Shown here: piece by piece, positions 1-8,082 of the stretch
Numbering within the stretch: the stretch's first letter is position 1
How the letters are laid out: each line of letters starts with the position of its first letter
Assembly (NCBI RefSeq): GCF_024181725.1
Contig: NZ_CP028908.1
Span: 4,887,501 to 4,951,500, forward strand
Length of the DNA stretch: 64,000 bases
Direction: 5' to 3'
DNA from: Bradyrhizobium sp. WD16
GTDB taxonomy: Bacteria; Pseudomonadota; Alphaproteobacteria; Rhizobiales; Xanthobacteraceae
Made by a program: the position numbers and the translations under genes
Notes under the pieces: model-generated
The model's database searches: none
What the model saw: the letters and a program-made list of their open reading frames with translations, nothing else
Told to the model about the DNA's origin: nothing

Positions 1-568
1 CCAGAACCGGCAGGTCTTCGCGAAATGGGCCGATCGTCGCCAGCGCGTCGCGCCGGAACAGGAACGAGATCGGCGGAAACATGTTCTCCGCGAGCATGCG
101 GAACAGGTGGACCGTCGTCACCCACGAATTGAAATCGTGCTTCACCACGGTCTTGATCCGCTCCCCCCGGATCGTCTCGATGACCCGCTCGGAGTGCGTG
201 ATGACGCCGCCGAGCTTCGGAAAGCCCGAATTGTCCTGCATGTAGCTCACGGTCTTGCGCAAAAACTCCGGCCGCCAGGCGTCGTCGTCGTCATGAATGA
301 CGAGATAGCGGCTCGCGCACGCCGCGATACCCTGGTTCGACGCCGCCTCCATGCCGCGTGACGTATTGTTGTGGATGACGTGGCAGCGGCCGGCATAGCG
401 GTCCGCGCGCTCGACGACCAGGCGGTCCACCGGGGCGGGGTCGCCGCCGTCGTTGACCACCACGTGGATCCAGTCGTCGAAATTCTGGCCGAGCACGCTA
501 TCCAGGGCGCGTGGCAGCAATAGCGGCCGATTTTTCGTCCGCGTGATCACCGCAACTGTGCCATCCAT
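1..568 (-). CDS. Glycosyltransferase family 2, 5' part only
   Basis: The gene starts at an ATG (protein MDGTVAVITRTKNRP) and runs off the left edge, leaving about 189 codons. The GT-A nucleotide-sugar binding fold is clear: TVAVITRTKNRP at the N-terminus, VVNDGGD at about residues 37-43, and an acidic stretch IHDDDDAW at about 91-98 in place of the usual DxD. The family transfers a sugar from a nucleotide donor to a growing glycan at the inner membrane. It lies in the same direction as the methyltransferase and Wzt-like ATPase upstream, so a role in assembly of an ABC-exported surface polysaccharide is likely. Donor and acceptor cannot be told from the sequence. Confidence 0.85.
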   Translation of the reverse strand, partial: MDGTVAVITRTKNRPLLLPRALDSVLGQNFDDWIHVVVNDGGDPAPVDRLVVERADRYAGRCHVIHNNTSRGMEAASNQGIAACASRYLVIHDDDDAWRPEFLRKTVSYMQDNSGFPKLGGVITHSERVIETIRGERIKTVVKHDFNSWVTTVHLFRMLAENMFPPISFLFRRDALATIGPFREDLPVL

Positions 569-613
569 GAATCGATGTCCCCAACCCGTTTCCGATCCGA
601 TCGCCCGATGACG

Positions 614-1492
614 TCAGTCGCGATCGGTACGACGAACAATACCAACCGCGCCGACCGATGCAATTCTCCGCCACTTTTCCAGCTCTGCGATCCGCAATTT
701 CAGCTTTTCGCTCTCCTGCCACCAGCGGTCGGTCTGCTCCTTCTGCCATTGCAGGTCGATGGCCGCCCGCCTGCCGCTGGCCAGCCACTCGCCGCGATAC
801 CGATAGCCTCGGATCTTGTCGGGCAGGCCCTGGGCGAGACCGGCTCGAAACCAGCGATCGCCCTTGGGAAAGACGATCCCGAGGCCCCACTGATTGAGAA
901 ATTCGAAATGCGGATAGCGTTGCCTGGTCTCGGCCCAGAAGCGCGCGGATTCATAGCCCGAGGACGGCGCGACATCGTGCAGAAGGATGATCCCGTCCCT
1001 GGCGAGCTTCGGAAGCCATGTGGCGAAATCCCTGCTGACCGCGTCATAGGTGTGCAAGCCGTCGATGTGCAGCAGATCGATCGAGCCATCCGTGAACTCG
1101 CCGACCGCGTCGTCGAAACTGGCGCGGCGGACCATGAAGCGGTCATCGGCGAAGCAGAACGCCTTGGTCTTCTGGATCAGTTCGAACACCTCTTCGCCGT
1201 AGTGACCGGCATGCGGGTCTCCCTTCCAGGTATCGATGCCGACGACCTGCGCCTCGAGCGCACGATCCTTTACCGCCTGGCAGAATGCGAAATAGGAGCA
1301 GCCGTAATGAACACCGAGCTCGACGATCAGTCGCGGCTGGACGAAGGCGATCAGGTCATAGGCGAAGTCGCGATGGCTCTGCCACGGCGAAATGGCCAGT
1401 TCCGGGTTGAGAGCGTCGGCCTCATAGTCGGGTTCGCTGATCACCCAGGCGGCGCGCGGCGGCGTTTCGGCAGTGGGCGCGTCTTCAGTCAT
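614..1492 (-). CDS. Class I SAM-dependent methyltransferase
   Basis: 292-aa protein. The SAM-binding glycine motif IVELGVHYG lies at about residues 56-64, an acidic strand end VVGIDTWKGD follows, and LLHIDGLHTYDAV sits at about 140-152. This is the pattern of the Methyltransf_24 / cephalosporin-hydroxylase-like family that is common in O-antigen and capsule loci. The last 60 residues are rich in K/E/R/W and could form a short coiled coil. The ATG overlaps the 3' end of the upstream ABC ATPase gene by 8 bp, so the two are translationally coupled. By context it may methylate or cap the exported glycan; the substrate is unknown. Confidence 0.8.
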   Translation of the reverse strand: MTEDAPTAETPPRAAWVISEPDYEADALNPELAISPWQSHRDFAYDLIAFVQPRLIVELGVHYGCSYFAFCQAVKDRALEAQVVGIDTWKGDPHAGHYGEEVFELIQKTKAFCFADDRFMVRRASFDDAVGEFTDGSIDLLHIDGLHTYDAVSRDFATWLPKLARDGIILLHDVAPSSGYESARFWAETRQRYPHFEFLNQWGLGIVFPKGDRWFRAGLAQGLPDKIRGYRYRGEWLASGRRAAIDLQWQKEQTDRWWQESEKLKLRIAELEKWRRIASVGAVGIVRRTDRD

Positions 1493-2894
1493 GTCCCACC
1501 GGGCTCAACGGCGCGTAGCTGGTGCGGGCGGCGCCCGGTGCCTGATGATCGTCGATCGGCATGACACCGAGATTGGCCATCGGGTTGTTGAAGATGCAGT
1601 GGATGACCCGGCCCGGGCTGACGGCGTCGAATTTGACGACGTTGTGAGCCCAGCACTGGATGACGTGGCGCAAGGCATCCGTTCCTTCGCCGACGCCGAT
1701 CGTGATGCTGTAGTCGCCGGGCTGGATATCCGGCCAGTCGAACTCGAAACGCACCAGATGATCTCCGGCGTCGAGCGCGAAAACGCCGTCGGCGAGGCTG
1801 CAGGTATTTTCGCCGCAGATCGGATTACCGAGGCGGTCGCTGAGAAAATACCCGATGATGACATGCGACTTGGCAGCGACGCTGGACAGCCAGATGTGAA
1901 CGCAGATGCGATCCCTCGCCTGCACGGCGCCTGGCGTTCGAAGGTCGGGCCTGGTGACGGCGATCCGCCTGATCAGAACTTCACCGGCCCCGCTGAGCTG
2001 GGACGGCCTGATCTCGAGCCAGGGAAGCCGGGCGGGCAAGGTCTTGTCCGGGCCCGGCGCCGGCAGCTTGATCTCGGGAGCAAAAACCGGCGCCCCGGCT
2101 GGCTCCGAGGCACTGTGGGACATCTTGATGTAGAATTCGACCGCGTCCTTGGAGCTTCCGGCGAAAACGATTTCGCCACGGTCGAGCACGTAGGCATATG
2201 CGGTCACGCTGCGCACGGCGTGGAGGTCGTGGGTCACGAAGACCTTGGTGACGTCCGCCATGGCATCCCTCATGTGGCGGACGCATTTCTGCTGAAAGAA
2301 GATGTCGCCGACGCTCAAGGCTTCATCGACCAGCAGGACCTGCGGCTTGAGGCAGGCCGACACGGCGAAGGCCAGACGGACCATCATGCCGCTGGAATAG
2401 GTCTTGATCGGCTGGTCGATGAAATCTCCGATGTCGGCAAAGGCGGCGATCTCGTCGAATTTCGCGTCGGTCTGCCGGCGCGTCATGCCGCGGATGGCGG
2501 CGCTGAGATAAACGTTCTCCCGGCCGGTAAAGTCGGCGTCGAACCCGCTGCCCAGCTCCAGCATCGCCGCAATGGCACCGGTGACGGTGACGTCGCCGCA
2601 GGTCGGGGCCAGCGTGCCGGCGAGCAGTTGCAGCAGGGTGCTCTTGCCCGAGCCGTTGCGGCCGAGGATGCCGACGCTCGCCCCCTGGGGAATTTCGAGC
2701 GATACGTTCCGCAGTGCAAAATAGTTGCGAAAGGCACCGTTCGACAACCGTTGGCAAAACCCGCGCGCGGCAGCCGGCAGGAAGGGCAGCTGGCCAAGAC
2801 GTCCGAGCAGCGGCCCATGCAGGCGCGCCCCTGGCGACGACCAGATCGTATAGGCCTTGGAGACGTTCTCGACTTTGATCGCGGGTGGTGACAT
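1485..2894 (-). CDS. wzt: ABC transporter ATP-binding protein, Wzt type (polysaccharide export)
   Basis: About 469 aa. It has Walker A GRNGSGKST at about residues 78-86, signature YSSGM, Walker B LLVDEAL and the H-loop VTHDLHAV, preceded by the insertion typical of polysaccharide/teichoic-acid exporters. From about residue 255 onward there is a separate C-terminal domain resembling the Wzt carbohydrate-binding fold, which in characterised systems recognises the terminal modification of the finished chain. The partner permease Wzm is not in the window. A GTG lies two codons upstream of the chosen ATG. The methyltransferase follows with an 8-bp overlap, which fits chain termination coupled to export. 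Confidence 0.85.
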   Translation of the reverse strand: MSPPAIKVENVSKAYTIWSSPGARLHGPLLGRLGQLPFLPAAARGFCQRLSNGAFRNYFALRNVSLEIPQGASVGILGRNGSGKSTLLQLLAGTLAPTCGDVTVTGAIAAMLELGSGFDADFTGRENVYLSAAIRGMTRRQTDAKFDEIAAFADIGDFIDQPIKTYSSGMMVRLAFAVSACLKPQVLLVDEALSVGDIFFQQKCVRHMRDAMADVTKVFVTHDLHAVRSVTAYAYVLDRGEIVFAGSSKDAVEFYIKMSHSASEPAGAPVFAPEIKLPAPGPDKTLPARLPWLEIRPSQLSGAGEVLIRRIAVTRPDLRTPGAVQARDRICVHIWLSSVAAKSHVIIGYFLSDRLGNPICGENTCSLADGVFALDAGDHLVRFEFDWPDIQPGDYSITIGVGEGTDALRHVIQCWAHNVVKFDAVSPGRVIHCIFNNPMANLGVMPIDDHQAPGAARTSYAPLSPVGHD

Positions 2895-3051
2895 CTGCAC
2901 GGACTGTTGCTGTGAGAAATTCCATCAGAAAGCAACCGGCAGCCTATTGCAATTGTCCTCCCTACCCTCCATGCCGGCTCTGTCCATCGGGCGCGAACGG
3001 CATACAATAAGTAAATATAATACATTGAGTGGGATTGATCTGGGGGTACGG

Positions 3052-4209
3052 ATGTTTCCGCCGCGTCTGGCGCCGCTCTTGCCGGCCAGGTTTCGATTTC
3101 GGCAGACCCTGGCGGCGCACTACGGGGGGCGCGTAAGGGGCGCTTTTGTCGCGGTTCCCGCCGAAGCGCCGCCCGATCCGCATCGCGAGCCACTGCGCGT
3201 TCACTTCTGGGCGCCAAATCCGTGGCCCAGTACCGCTATCCACGTCGAACGGGTGGTGCCGGAGCTGAGGCGCCAGGCCGCCGCACTGGACCTGCCCTGG
3301 CAGATCACGTCCGGTCGGCTCCCCGCCGCGCCGGTCGATTGGCTGCTCTGCCTCAAGTCGATCCCGCCAACCGGTGTTTGCAACCCACGCCGCACGGTCC
3401 TGTTGCAGCCGGACGATGCCGATCGGGTGTGGGGCAGCCTTCACCGGTTCGCCCACGTCGTGTCGGTATCGTCTCCGGTGTTCGCATCCCTCCTGGGCAC
3501 GGTTCATCCAAGTGCCTGGTTCATCGACGAGACCGAAGCCCGCGACGTCATCGATGCCGGCGCGGCGGCGCTCGACAGTGCGGCGCCATCGTGCCGGTCG
3601 CCGTTGCTGCTGTGGCATGGGACGCGGGAGAGCCTCGATGGTCTTCTTGCCATCCGCGACGCGCTCGCCGCGTTCGGCACTGATGGGGGGGCGGAATTGA
3701 TCATTCTGACGAACCTCCCCGAACGTACCGAACGTTGGGGCTCGCTGCCGGTCCGGTTCGTCGCCTGGTCGCCCGACGCGCTTACGGCGTTCGCCGCCCG
3801 GGCGCGGCTCGGTATCGTTCCAGCCCGGCCTACCCTGGCCGACTCCTATCTCAAGTCCGCCGGTCGTCTGCGCGGCCTGTTCGCGCGGGGGTGTCCCGCC
3901 ATTGGCGACGCTCGATCGCCGGACGTCGTCGCCTTCAGTGAGGAATGCGGCATGCCCTCGGCGCAGACAAGCGAGCAATGGCTCGGCGCGATCCGCCAGG
4001 TCTGGCAGGACGCCGCCCGGCTGGATCAGATCGCACGCACGGGTCACGCCATGGTCCGCGCCCATTTCAGCGTTGCCCGCACCGCCGCTCAATGGCTGTG
4101 GTTCCTGGCCGGCGGGGCCGAAGGCCTTGATCGCCGGGGTGACCAAACCCTTCCGGTCTCACCCCCGCCGGTGCGGCTCGGCCCGCAACCGGCCCAGCAT
4201 CCTGCCTGA
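3052..4209 (+). CDS. GT-B glycosyltransferase-like protein, function unknown
   Basis: 385 aa from the ATG of MFPPRLAPLL. The frame is open for 65 codons further upstream, but those overlap the divergent ABC ATPase gene and look non-coding. The C-terminal half (for example SAGRLRGLFARGCPAI and the HFSVARTAAQWLWFL end) resembles the donor-binding half and C-terminal helix of GT4-type enzymes. The N-terminal part is not recognisable, and the EX7E motif is not clear. A glycosyltransferase-like role in the adjoining polysaccharide or lipid-glycan locus is inferred. It ends 8 bp before the acyltransferase gene, so the two are probably co-transcribed. Confidence 0.6.
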   Translation: MFPPRLAPLLPARFRFRQTLAAHYGGRVRGAFVAVPAEAPPDPHREPLRVHFWAPNPWPSTAIHVERVVPELRRQAAALDLPWQITSGRLPAAPVDWLLCLKSIPPTGVCNPRRTVLLQPDDADRVWGSLHRFAHVVSVSSPVFASLLGTVHPSAWFIDETEARDVIDAGAAALDSAAPSCRSPLLLWHGTRESLDGLLAIRDALAAFGTDGGAELIILTNLPERTERWGSLPVRFVAWSPDALTAFAARARLGIVPARPTLADSYLKSAGRLRGLFARGCPAIGDARSPDVVAFSEECGMPSAQTSEQWLGAIRQVWQDAARLDQIARTGHAMVRAHFSVARTAAQWLWFLAGGAEGLDRRGDQTLPVSPPPVRLGPQPAQHPA

Positions 4210-4217
4210 TTTTCCCC

Positions 4218-5465
4218 ATGGATGACGCAGCGCAACCGCATGCCGGATCGGCCCCCCTCGGTCCGGCCGAGGCCATCGCAGGCGATACCGATGCGAGCGT
4301 GTCGTCCGCGCTCGGCGGCGATCCCGCGCGGACATTGAGGATCGAGCGCGTCCGCACCCGCGCGCAGCTGCGCGACTTCATCGTCCTGCCCCGGCTGATC
4401 TACGATGGTTTGGCCGGATACGTGGCGCCGCTCGACTATGAGCGTCGGCAGATGCTCGATCCGCGTCACAATTCGTTCTTCACCCACGGCCATGCCGCTT
4501 ACTGGATCGCAACGCGAAACGGACGGCCACTCGGCCGCATTTCGGCGCAGATCGACCATGCCGCTGTGGGGGCGGACGCCTCGGACATCGGCTTGTTCGG
4601 CTGCCTCGATGCCATCGATGATGGCGAGGTCGTCAAGGCGCTGTTCGCCGAGGCGGAATCCTGGCTTTGCCAGCAGGGGCGCCGGGTCGCCCGCGGTCCC
4701 TTTCTGCTGTCGATCAATGGTGAATCCGGTCTCCTCATCGAAGGGCAGCAGGAGCCGCCGATGACGCTGCTGCCCTGGCACCCCACCTATCTCGACGCTC
4801 GGGTCCGCGAGGCCGGTTACGTGCTCGCGAGATCGCTGTTCTGCTTCGAGTATAAGAAAGCCGACGTCGCTACCGAGCACCGTCTGGACTGGCTCTCGAC
4901 CATGCAGTGGCGCGCCGGGATCACCACACGGGACATTCGTCTCGACGATCTCGACGCCGACATGGAGAAAGCCCGCCAGATTTTCAACGACGGCTGGAAG
5001 AGCAACTGGGGCTTTACGCCGACGACGCAGTCCGACGTCCGTTCGCTCACCAGGCAATTCAGGCCGATGCTGTTGTCCCAGGCCGGCTTCTTCATCGAGG
5101 TTCATGGCGAGCCCGCCGCCTTCATGCTGGCCGTGCCCAACCTGTTCGATCTCACGACCGGGCTCGGGCCGGCACCGAGCCTGCTCGGATGGATCAAATT
5201 GCTGATCCGGATGAAGCGCGCGAAATACCATTCTTTCCGGATCATTCTTCTCGGCATGACCTCGAAATACCGCACCGGCGGTCTCCGGACGGCCATCGCC
5301 GCCGTCATGATCGAGGAAATGGCGCGCCGGGCGGCAGCGCTCGGCGTCGACCAGGCGATCGCCGGTTGGGTGCTCGACAACAACCCGCTGTCGCAGTCGC
5401 TGATGCGCATCGGCCTGCGGAAATCGCACAGCTATGGAGTCTTCGAAAAGACCCTTATAGACTAG
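4218..5465 (+). CDS. YghO/bCerS-family N-acyltransferase, candidate bacterial ceramide synthase
   Basis: 415 aa. Family features of the large GNAT-like YghO group are visible: LRDFIVLPRLIYDGL with VAPL (about 55-75), HNSFFTHG, RNGRPLGRISAQID (about 100-113), a GPFLLSINGESG loop (about 162-173), PPMTLLPWHPTYLD, and a C-terminal GNAT-type half. In Caulobacter the member called bCerS acylates the sphingoid base made by serine palmitoyltransferase. A serine palmitoyltransferase-like gene, an acyl carrier protein and a GT21 enzyme in the same locus support that role here. The first 35 residues are variable. The stop codon TAG is the TA of the terminal repeat of a hairpin element. A general N-acyltransferase is the alternative. 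Confidence 0.7.
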   Translation: MDDAAQPHAGSAPLGPAEAIAGDTDASVSSALGGDPARTLRIERVRTRAQLRDFIVLPRLIYDGLAGYVAPLDYERRQMLDPRHNSFFTHGHAAYWIATRNGRPLGRISAQIDHAAVGADASDIGLFGCLDAIDDGEVVKALFAEAESWLCQQGRRVARGPFLLSINGESGLLIEGQQEPPMTLLPWHPTYLDARVREAGYVLARSLFCFEYKKADVATEHRLDWLSTMQWRAGITTRDIRLDDLDADMEKARQIFNDGWKSNWGFTPTTQSDVRSLTRQFRPMLLSQAGFFIEVHGEPAAFMLAVPNLFDLTTGLGPAPSLLGWIKLLIRMKRAKYHSFRIILLGMTSKYRTGGLRTAIAAVMIEEMARRAAALGVDQAIAGWVLDNNPLSQSLMRIGLRKSHSYGVFEKTLID

Positions 5466-5627
5466 TGTCCAGTCTCCGAATTACCGCTTCATTTGCCTCA
5501 CCCTCGCACGGTCATTCGGAGACATACGGACACTAGCAAAATCAAAAAGCTAGTGCGGCTTATGTCTCGCAATTGCCTACAGGGGCCTGCCGCAAAGGGC
5601 ATAGGCAATTGCGAGGCGCCGCACTAG
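5462..5627 (+). repeat. Composite hairpin element A-L-B, copy 1
   Basis: Three adjoining palindromes share CTAG junctions. Unit A (5464-5534, 71 bp) has arms around GTCTCCGAA/TTCGGAGAC. Linker L (5532-5554) reads ACTAGC, an A/T-rich loop, then GCTAGT. Unit B (5552-5625) has arms CTCGCAATTGCCTA/TAGGCAATTGCGAG. TA flanks both outer ends. The B unit here carries AGTGCGGC...GCCGCACT where other copies have AGTGTGGC...GCCACACT, so pairing is kept by a double change. It lies between the acyltransferase and the acyl carrier protein gene and supplies the acyltransferase stop codon. It could act as an intra-operon attenuator or RNA processing site. Confidence 0.9.
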
Positions 5628-5689
5628 CAAACGGCAACCAATTTGCAGCCCCCGCAGACGCAGATCGGGGGTGTGCATCGGAGGGACGC

Positions 5690-5977
5690 GTGACACAACC
5701 GAATGCCGACAAGGCAGTCTTCGCCGGCGGCGAGTCCCTGGCCGACCAGATCCTCGAGGTCATCGTCAGCGAGGGCAAGATCGATCGCGCCAGGGCCACA
5801 CCCGACGCGACGCTGGAGAGCCTTGAGATTCAATCCATCGATATCGTCATGATCCTGATGGTGATCGAGGAAAAATTCGGTGTCTACGTCCCGATCGACG
5901 GCAGCATCGCTGAAGCGAAAGACCTGAACGGCTTCATGCAGCAAATCGAATCCCGCATTCTGGCCGAGCGGGCCTGA
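5690..5977 (+). CDS. Acyl carrier protein
   Basis: 95 aa. The GTG start is chosen because GGAGGG lies 5 bp upstream; the frame is open further upstream only through the hairpin element. It is a small acidic four-helix protein. The phosphopantetheine serine is in LEIQSIDIVMILMVIEEKFG (about residues 42-61), where the usual DSL is QSI. It carries acyl intermediates as thioesters. It is followed directly by a ketosynthase, a hydratase and a reductase, so it is probably a dedicated carrier for a special acyl chain, comparable to the dedicated ACP of the Caulobacter sphingolipid locus. It is not the housekeeping AcpP. Confidence 0.85.
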   Translation: MTQPNADKAVFAGGESLADQILEVIVSEGKIDRARATPDATLESLEIQSIDIVMILMVIEEKFGVYVPIDGSIAEAKDLNGFMQQIESRILAERA

Positions 5978-5978
5978 C

Positions 5979-7229
5979 GTGTCGCGCACCCGGGTCGTAG
6001 TCACCGGAATGGGCGCGGTCTGCGCGACCGGCGTCGGCGTTCCGGCGCTCTGGCAAGCCGCTCGCAACGGAGCATCCGCCGTCGGCCTGTCCGAATTCGC
6101 CCGCCCCGGCACGAACCAGGTCAAGCTCGCAGCCCAGATCAAATCCTTCGTTCCCGAGGCCCATATCGAGGCGAAGGTGCTGCCGTTCTGCGACCGCTTT
6201 GCGCAACTCGCCATCGTCGCGGCGGATGAGGCGATGGCCCAGGCTGGTCTCGCGCGCGAGCCGAGGCAGGGCTCGCGCACCGCCGTCATTCTCGGAACCG
6301 GGATCGGCGGCATCAGCACCGTCGATGACCTGTGCTACAGCGCCTATGCGGCGAAAACCCGCCTCAATCCCTTTGCGGTTCCGCGTATCATGGGCAGCTC
6401 GGCAACCTCGCATCTGAGCATGCGCTATGGCTGCACCGGCCCGACATTCACGATCACGAGCGCCTGCGCCTCCTCGGCCCAGGCGATCGGGCTGGCCACC
6501 TCGCTGGTCCGTTCCGGCGCCGTGGATCGCGCGATCGTCGGCGGCAGCGAGTCGTCGATGACTGCGCTCAATATCCGCTCCTGGGAATTGCTCCGTGTCC
6601 TCACCCCGGATGCCTGCCGGCCGTTTTCGGCCGGCCGCAACGGCATGGTGCTCGGCGAAGGCGCCGCCATCATGGTGATTGAAGAACGCGAGGCTGCCCG
6701 CCGCCGCGATGCCGCGCCATTGGCCGAGATCGTCGGCTACGGCACCTCCAGCGATGCCTTCGATATCGTTCGTCCCGACCCGGAGGGCGCCTGTTCTGCC
6801 ATGCAGCTGGCGATCGCGGACGCCGGATTGACTCCCGACGACATCGATTACGTCAACGCGCACGGGACCGGGACGATCGCCAATGACATCGCCGAGGCCG
6901 ACGCCTTGCAGCGCGTTTTTGGTGATCGATTGCCGCGGTTGGCCGTGTCGTCAACCAAGCCGATCCATGGCCACACGCTGGGGGCCGGCGGGGCGATCGA
7001 GCTTGCCATCAGCATCATGGCGCTGCGCGACGACATCGCGCCGCCGACGATCAACTGGCTCGGTCCCGATCCGAAATGCGCGCTCGCCCCGGTGGCGAAC
7101 GAGGCACGCGCCACGCCGATCCGTGTGGCCATGTCCAACTCCTTCGCCTTCGGAGGCGTCAACGCCTGCCTCCTGGTCGCGCGGCCGGATCTGACCCCTG
7201 GAGGGAGCCGATGTGAGCGGGCTGGATAG
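5979..7229 (+). CDS. Beta-ketoacyl-ACP synthase, FabF/KAS II type
   Basis: 416 aa, GTG start one base after the ACP stop. The thiolase-fold active site is complete: Cys163 in TSACASSAQ, His295 in NAHGTGT and His332 in STKPIHGHTLGAGG. It condenses an acyl-ACP with malonyl-ACP in the cytosol. The full catalytic triad argues for a true condensing enzyme and not a chain-length factor. The gene overlaps the following MaoC gene by 17 bp. Together with the ACP, MaoC and SDR it forms an elongation module without an enoyl reductase. The product is therefore likely a 3-hydroxy- or 2-enoyl-acyl chain, or the module borrows a housekeeping FabI. Confidence 0.9.
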   Translation: MSRTRVVVTGMGAVCATGVGVPALWQAARNGASAVGLSEFARPGTNQVKLAAQIKSFVPEAHIEAKVLPFCDRFAQLAIVAADEAMAQAGLAREPRQGSRTAVILGTGIGGISTVDDLCYSAYAAKTRLNPFAVPRIMGSSATSHLSMRYGCTGPTFTITSACASSAQAIGLATSLVRSGAVDRAIVGGSESSMTALNIRSWELLRVLTPDACRPFSAGRNGMVLGEGAAIMVIEEREAARRRDAAPLAEIVGYGTSSDAFDIVRPDPEGACSAMQLAIADAGLTPDDIDYVNAHGTGTIANDIAEADALQRVFGDRLPRLAVSSTKPIHGHTLGAGGAIELAISIMALRDDIAPPTINWLGPDPKCALAPVANEARATPIRVAMSNSFAFGGVNACLLVARPDLTPGGSRCERAG

Positions 7230-8070
7230 CACCCAGCAGGACCATCTCGGCGTCGGTCCGATCGCGGTCCGCACCGACGCGATCGACGTCGCGGCCTTCG
7301 CCGCCGCGCTTGGGCTGCGGCGCGGCCTGGGGCCGGTGCCGCTGACCTTTCCGATCCGCTGGCTCAGCCTGCCGGCGATCCGCTCGACGGTCATTCGTGG
7401 CCTCGGCCTCACCGGCGAGGCGATCGTCCAGCAGTCCCAGACTTTCACCTACTGCGCCGCGCTCGCGACCGACTGCCACTACAGCTTCGAGGTCGAAGCC
7501 CGTCGCGAGCGGGGCTCCGCGGACCGAACGCTGCTCCGCGGGACGGTGCGCGATTCCACCGGCGCGGTCGTCGTGTCGCTGGATACGCTGCTGCGTACGA
7601 TTCGACCCGGCGCGTCGCGTGATGCCCCCCGCCCCCTGTCCGTGCCGGAGTCCCGCTTTCCGGTGATCGAGGCCGGACCGGTCGATCTCGCGCAGACGCA
7701 GCGCTACACAGCGGCCTCTCTCGACGACAACCCGCTCCACAGCGATCTGTCGACAGCCCGCGCCGCCGGGCTCGATGGTCTCATCATCCACGGCATGCTG
7801 GCGATGGGGCAGATCGAAGGGGCATTGCGCGCCTGGCTGCCGGGACTGCGGGTCGATCGCATCCACGGCAATTTTTTACAGCCGGTGCCGGTCGGCAGCC
7901 GACTTCTCTTCTCCGGCCGCGTGGTCAAACGGACGCCGTCGGCCAACAGCGCCGACGCGGACGCCGAGGAATTGATTCTTCGCGTCATCGTCTGCGGCAC
8001 TGCAGGGCAAGCGGTCTGCGTCAGCGAAGCGGTGGCGCGTCATGGCCACGGCGCGCCGCGCAACGGTTAG
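7213..8070 (+). CDS. MaoC-like double hotdog hydratase/dehydratase
   Basis: 285 aa. GTG start with a GGAGGG Shine-Dalgarno; the adjacent ATG is followed at once by a stop. The second half contains the hydratase-2 signature YTAASLDDNPLHSD plus GLDGLIIHGMLAMG (about residues 160-200), with the Asp and His expected for catalysis. The first half looks like a degenerate, non-catalytic hotdog fold, as in two-domain MaoC proteins. It probably interconverts 3-hydroxyacyl- and 2-enoyl-thioesters on the dedicated ACP. It overlaps the ketosynthase gene and is followed by the SDR after 12 bp, indicating one transcript. Confidence 0.8.
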   Translation: MSGLDSTQQDHLGVGPIAVRTDAIDVAAFAAALGLRRGLGPVPLTFPIRWLSLPAIRSTVIRGLGLTGEAIVQQSQTFTYCAALATDCHYSFEVEARRERGSADRTLLRGTVRDSTGAVVVSLDTLLRTIRPGASRDAPRPLSVPESRFPVIEAGPVDLAQTQRYTAASLDDNPLHSDLSTARAAGLDGLIIHGMLAMGQIEGALRAWLPGLRVDRIHGNFLQPVPVGSRLLFSGRVVKRTPSANSADADAEELILRVIVCGTAGQAVCVSEAVARHGHGAPRNG

Positions 8071-8082
8071 GACTCGAACGTC

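Noticed and set aside
2857-3051. Upstream in-frame extension of the GT-B-like gene at 3052
   Set aside because: It overlaps the start of the divergent ABC ATPase gene, is cysteine-rich and low in similarity to any glycosyltransferase N-terminus.
5462-5627. Considered a conventional rho-independent terminator
   Set aside because: There is no terminal U-tract, the same composite occurs upstream of genes and inside operons, and one copy is nested in another element; at most termination is a secondary effect.
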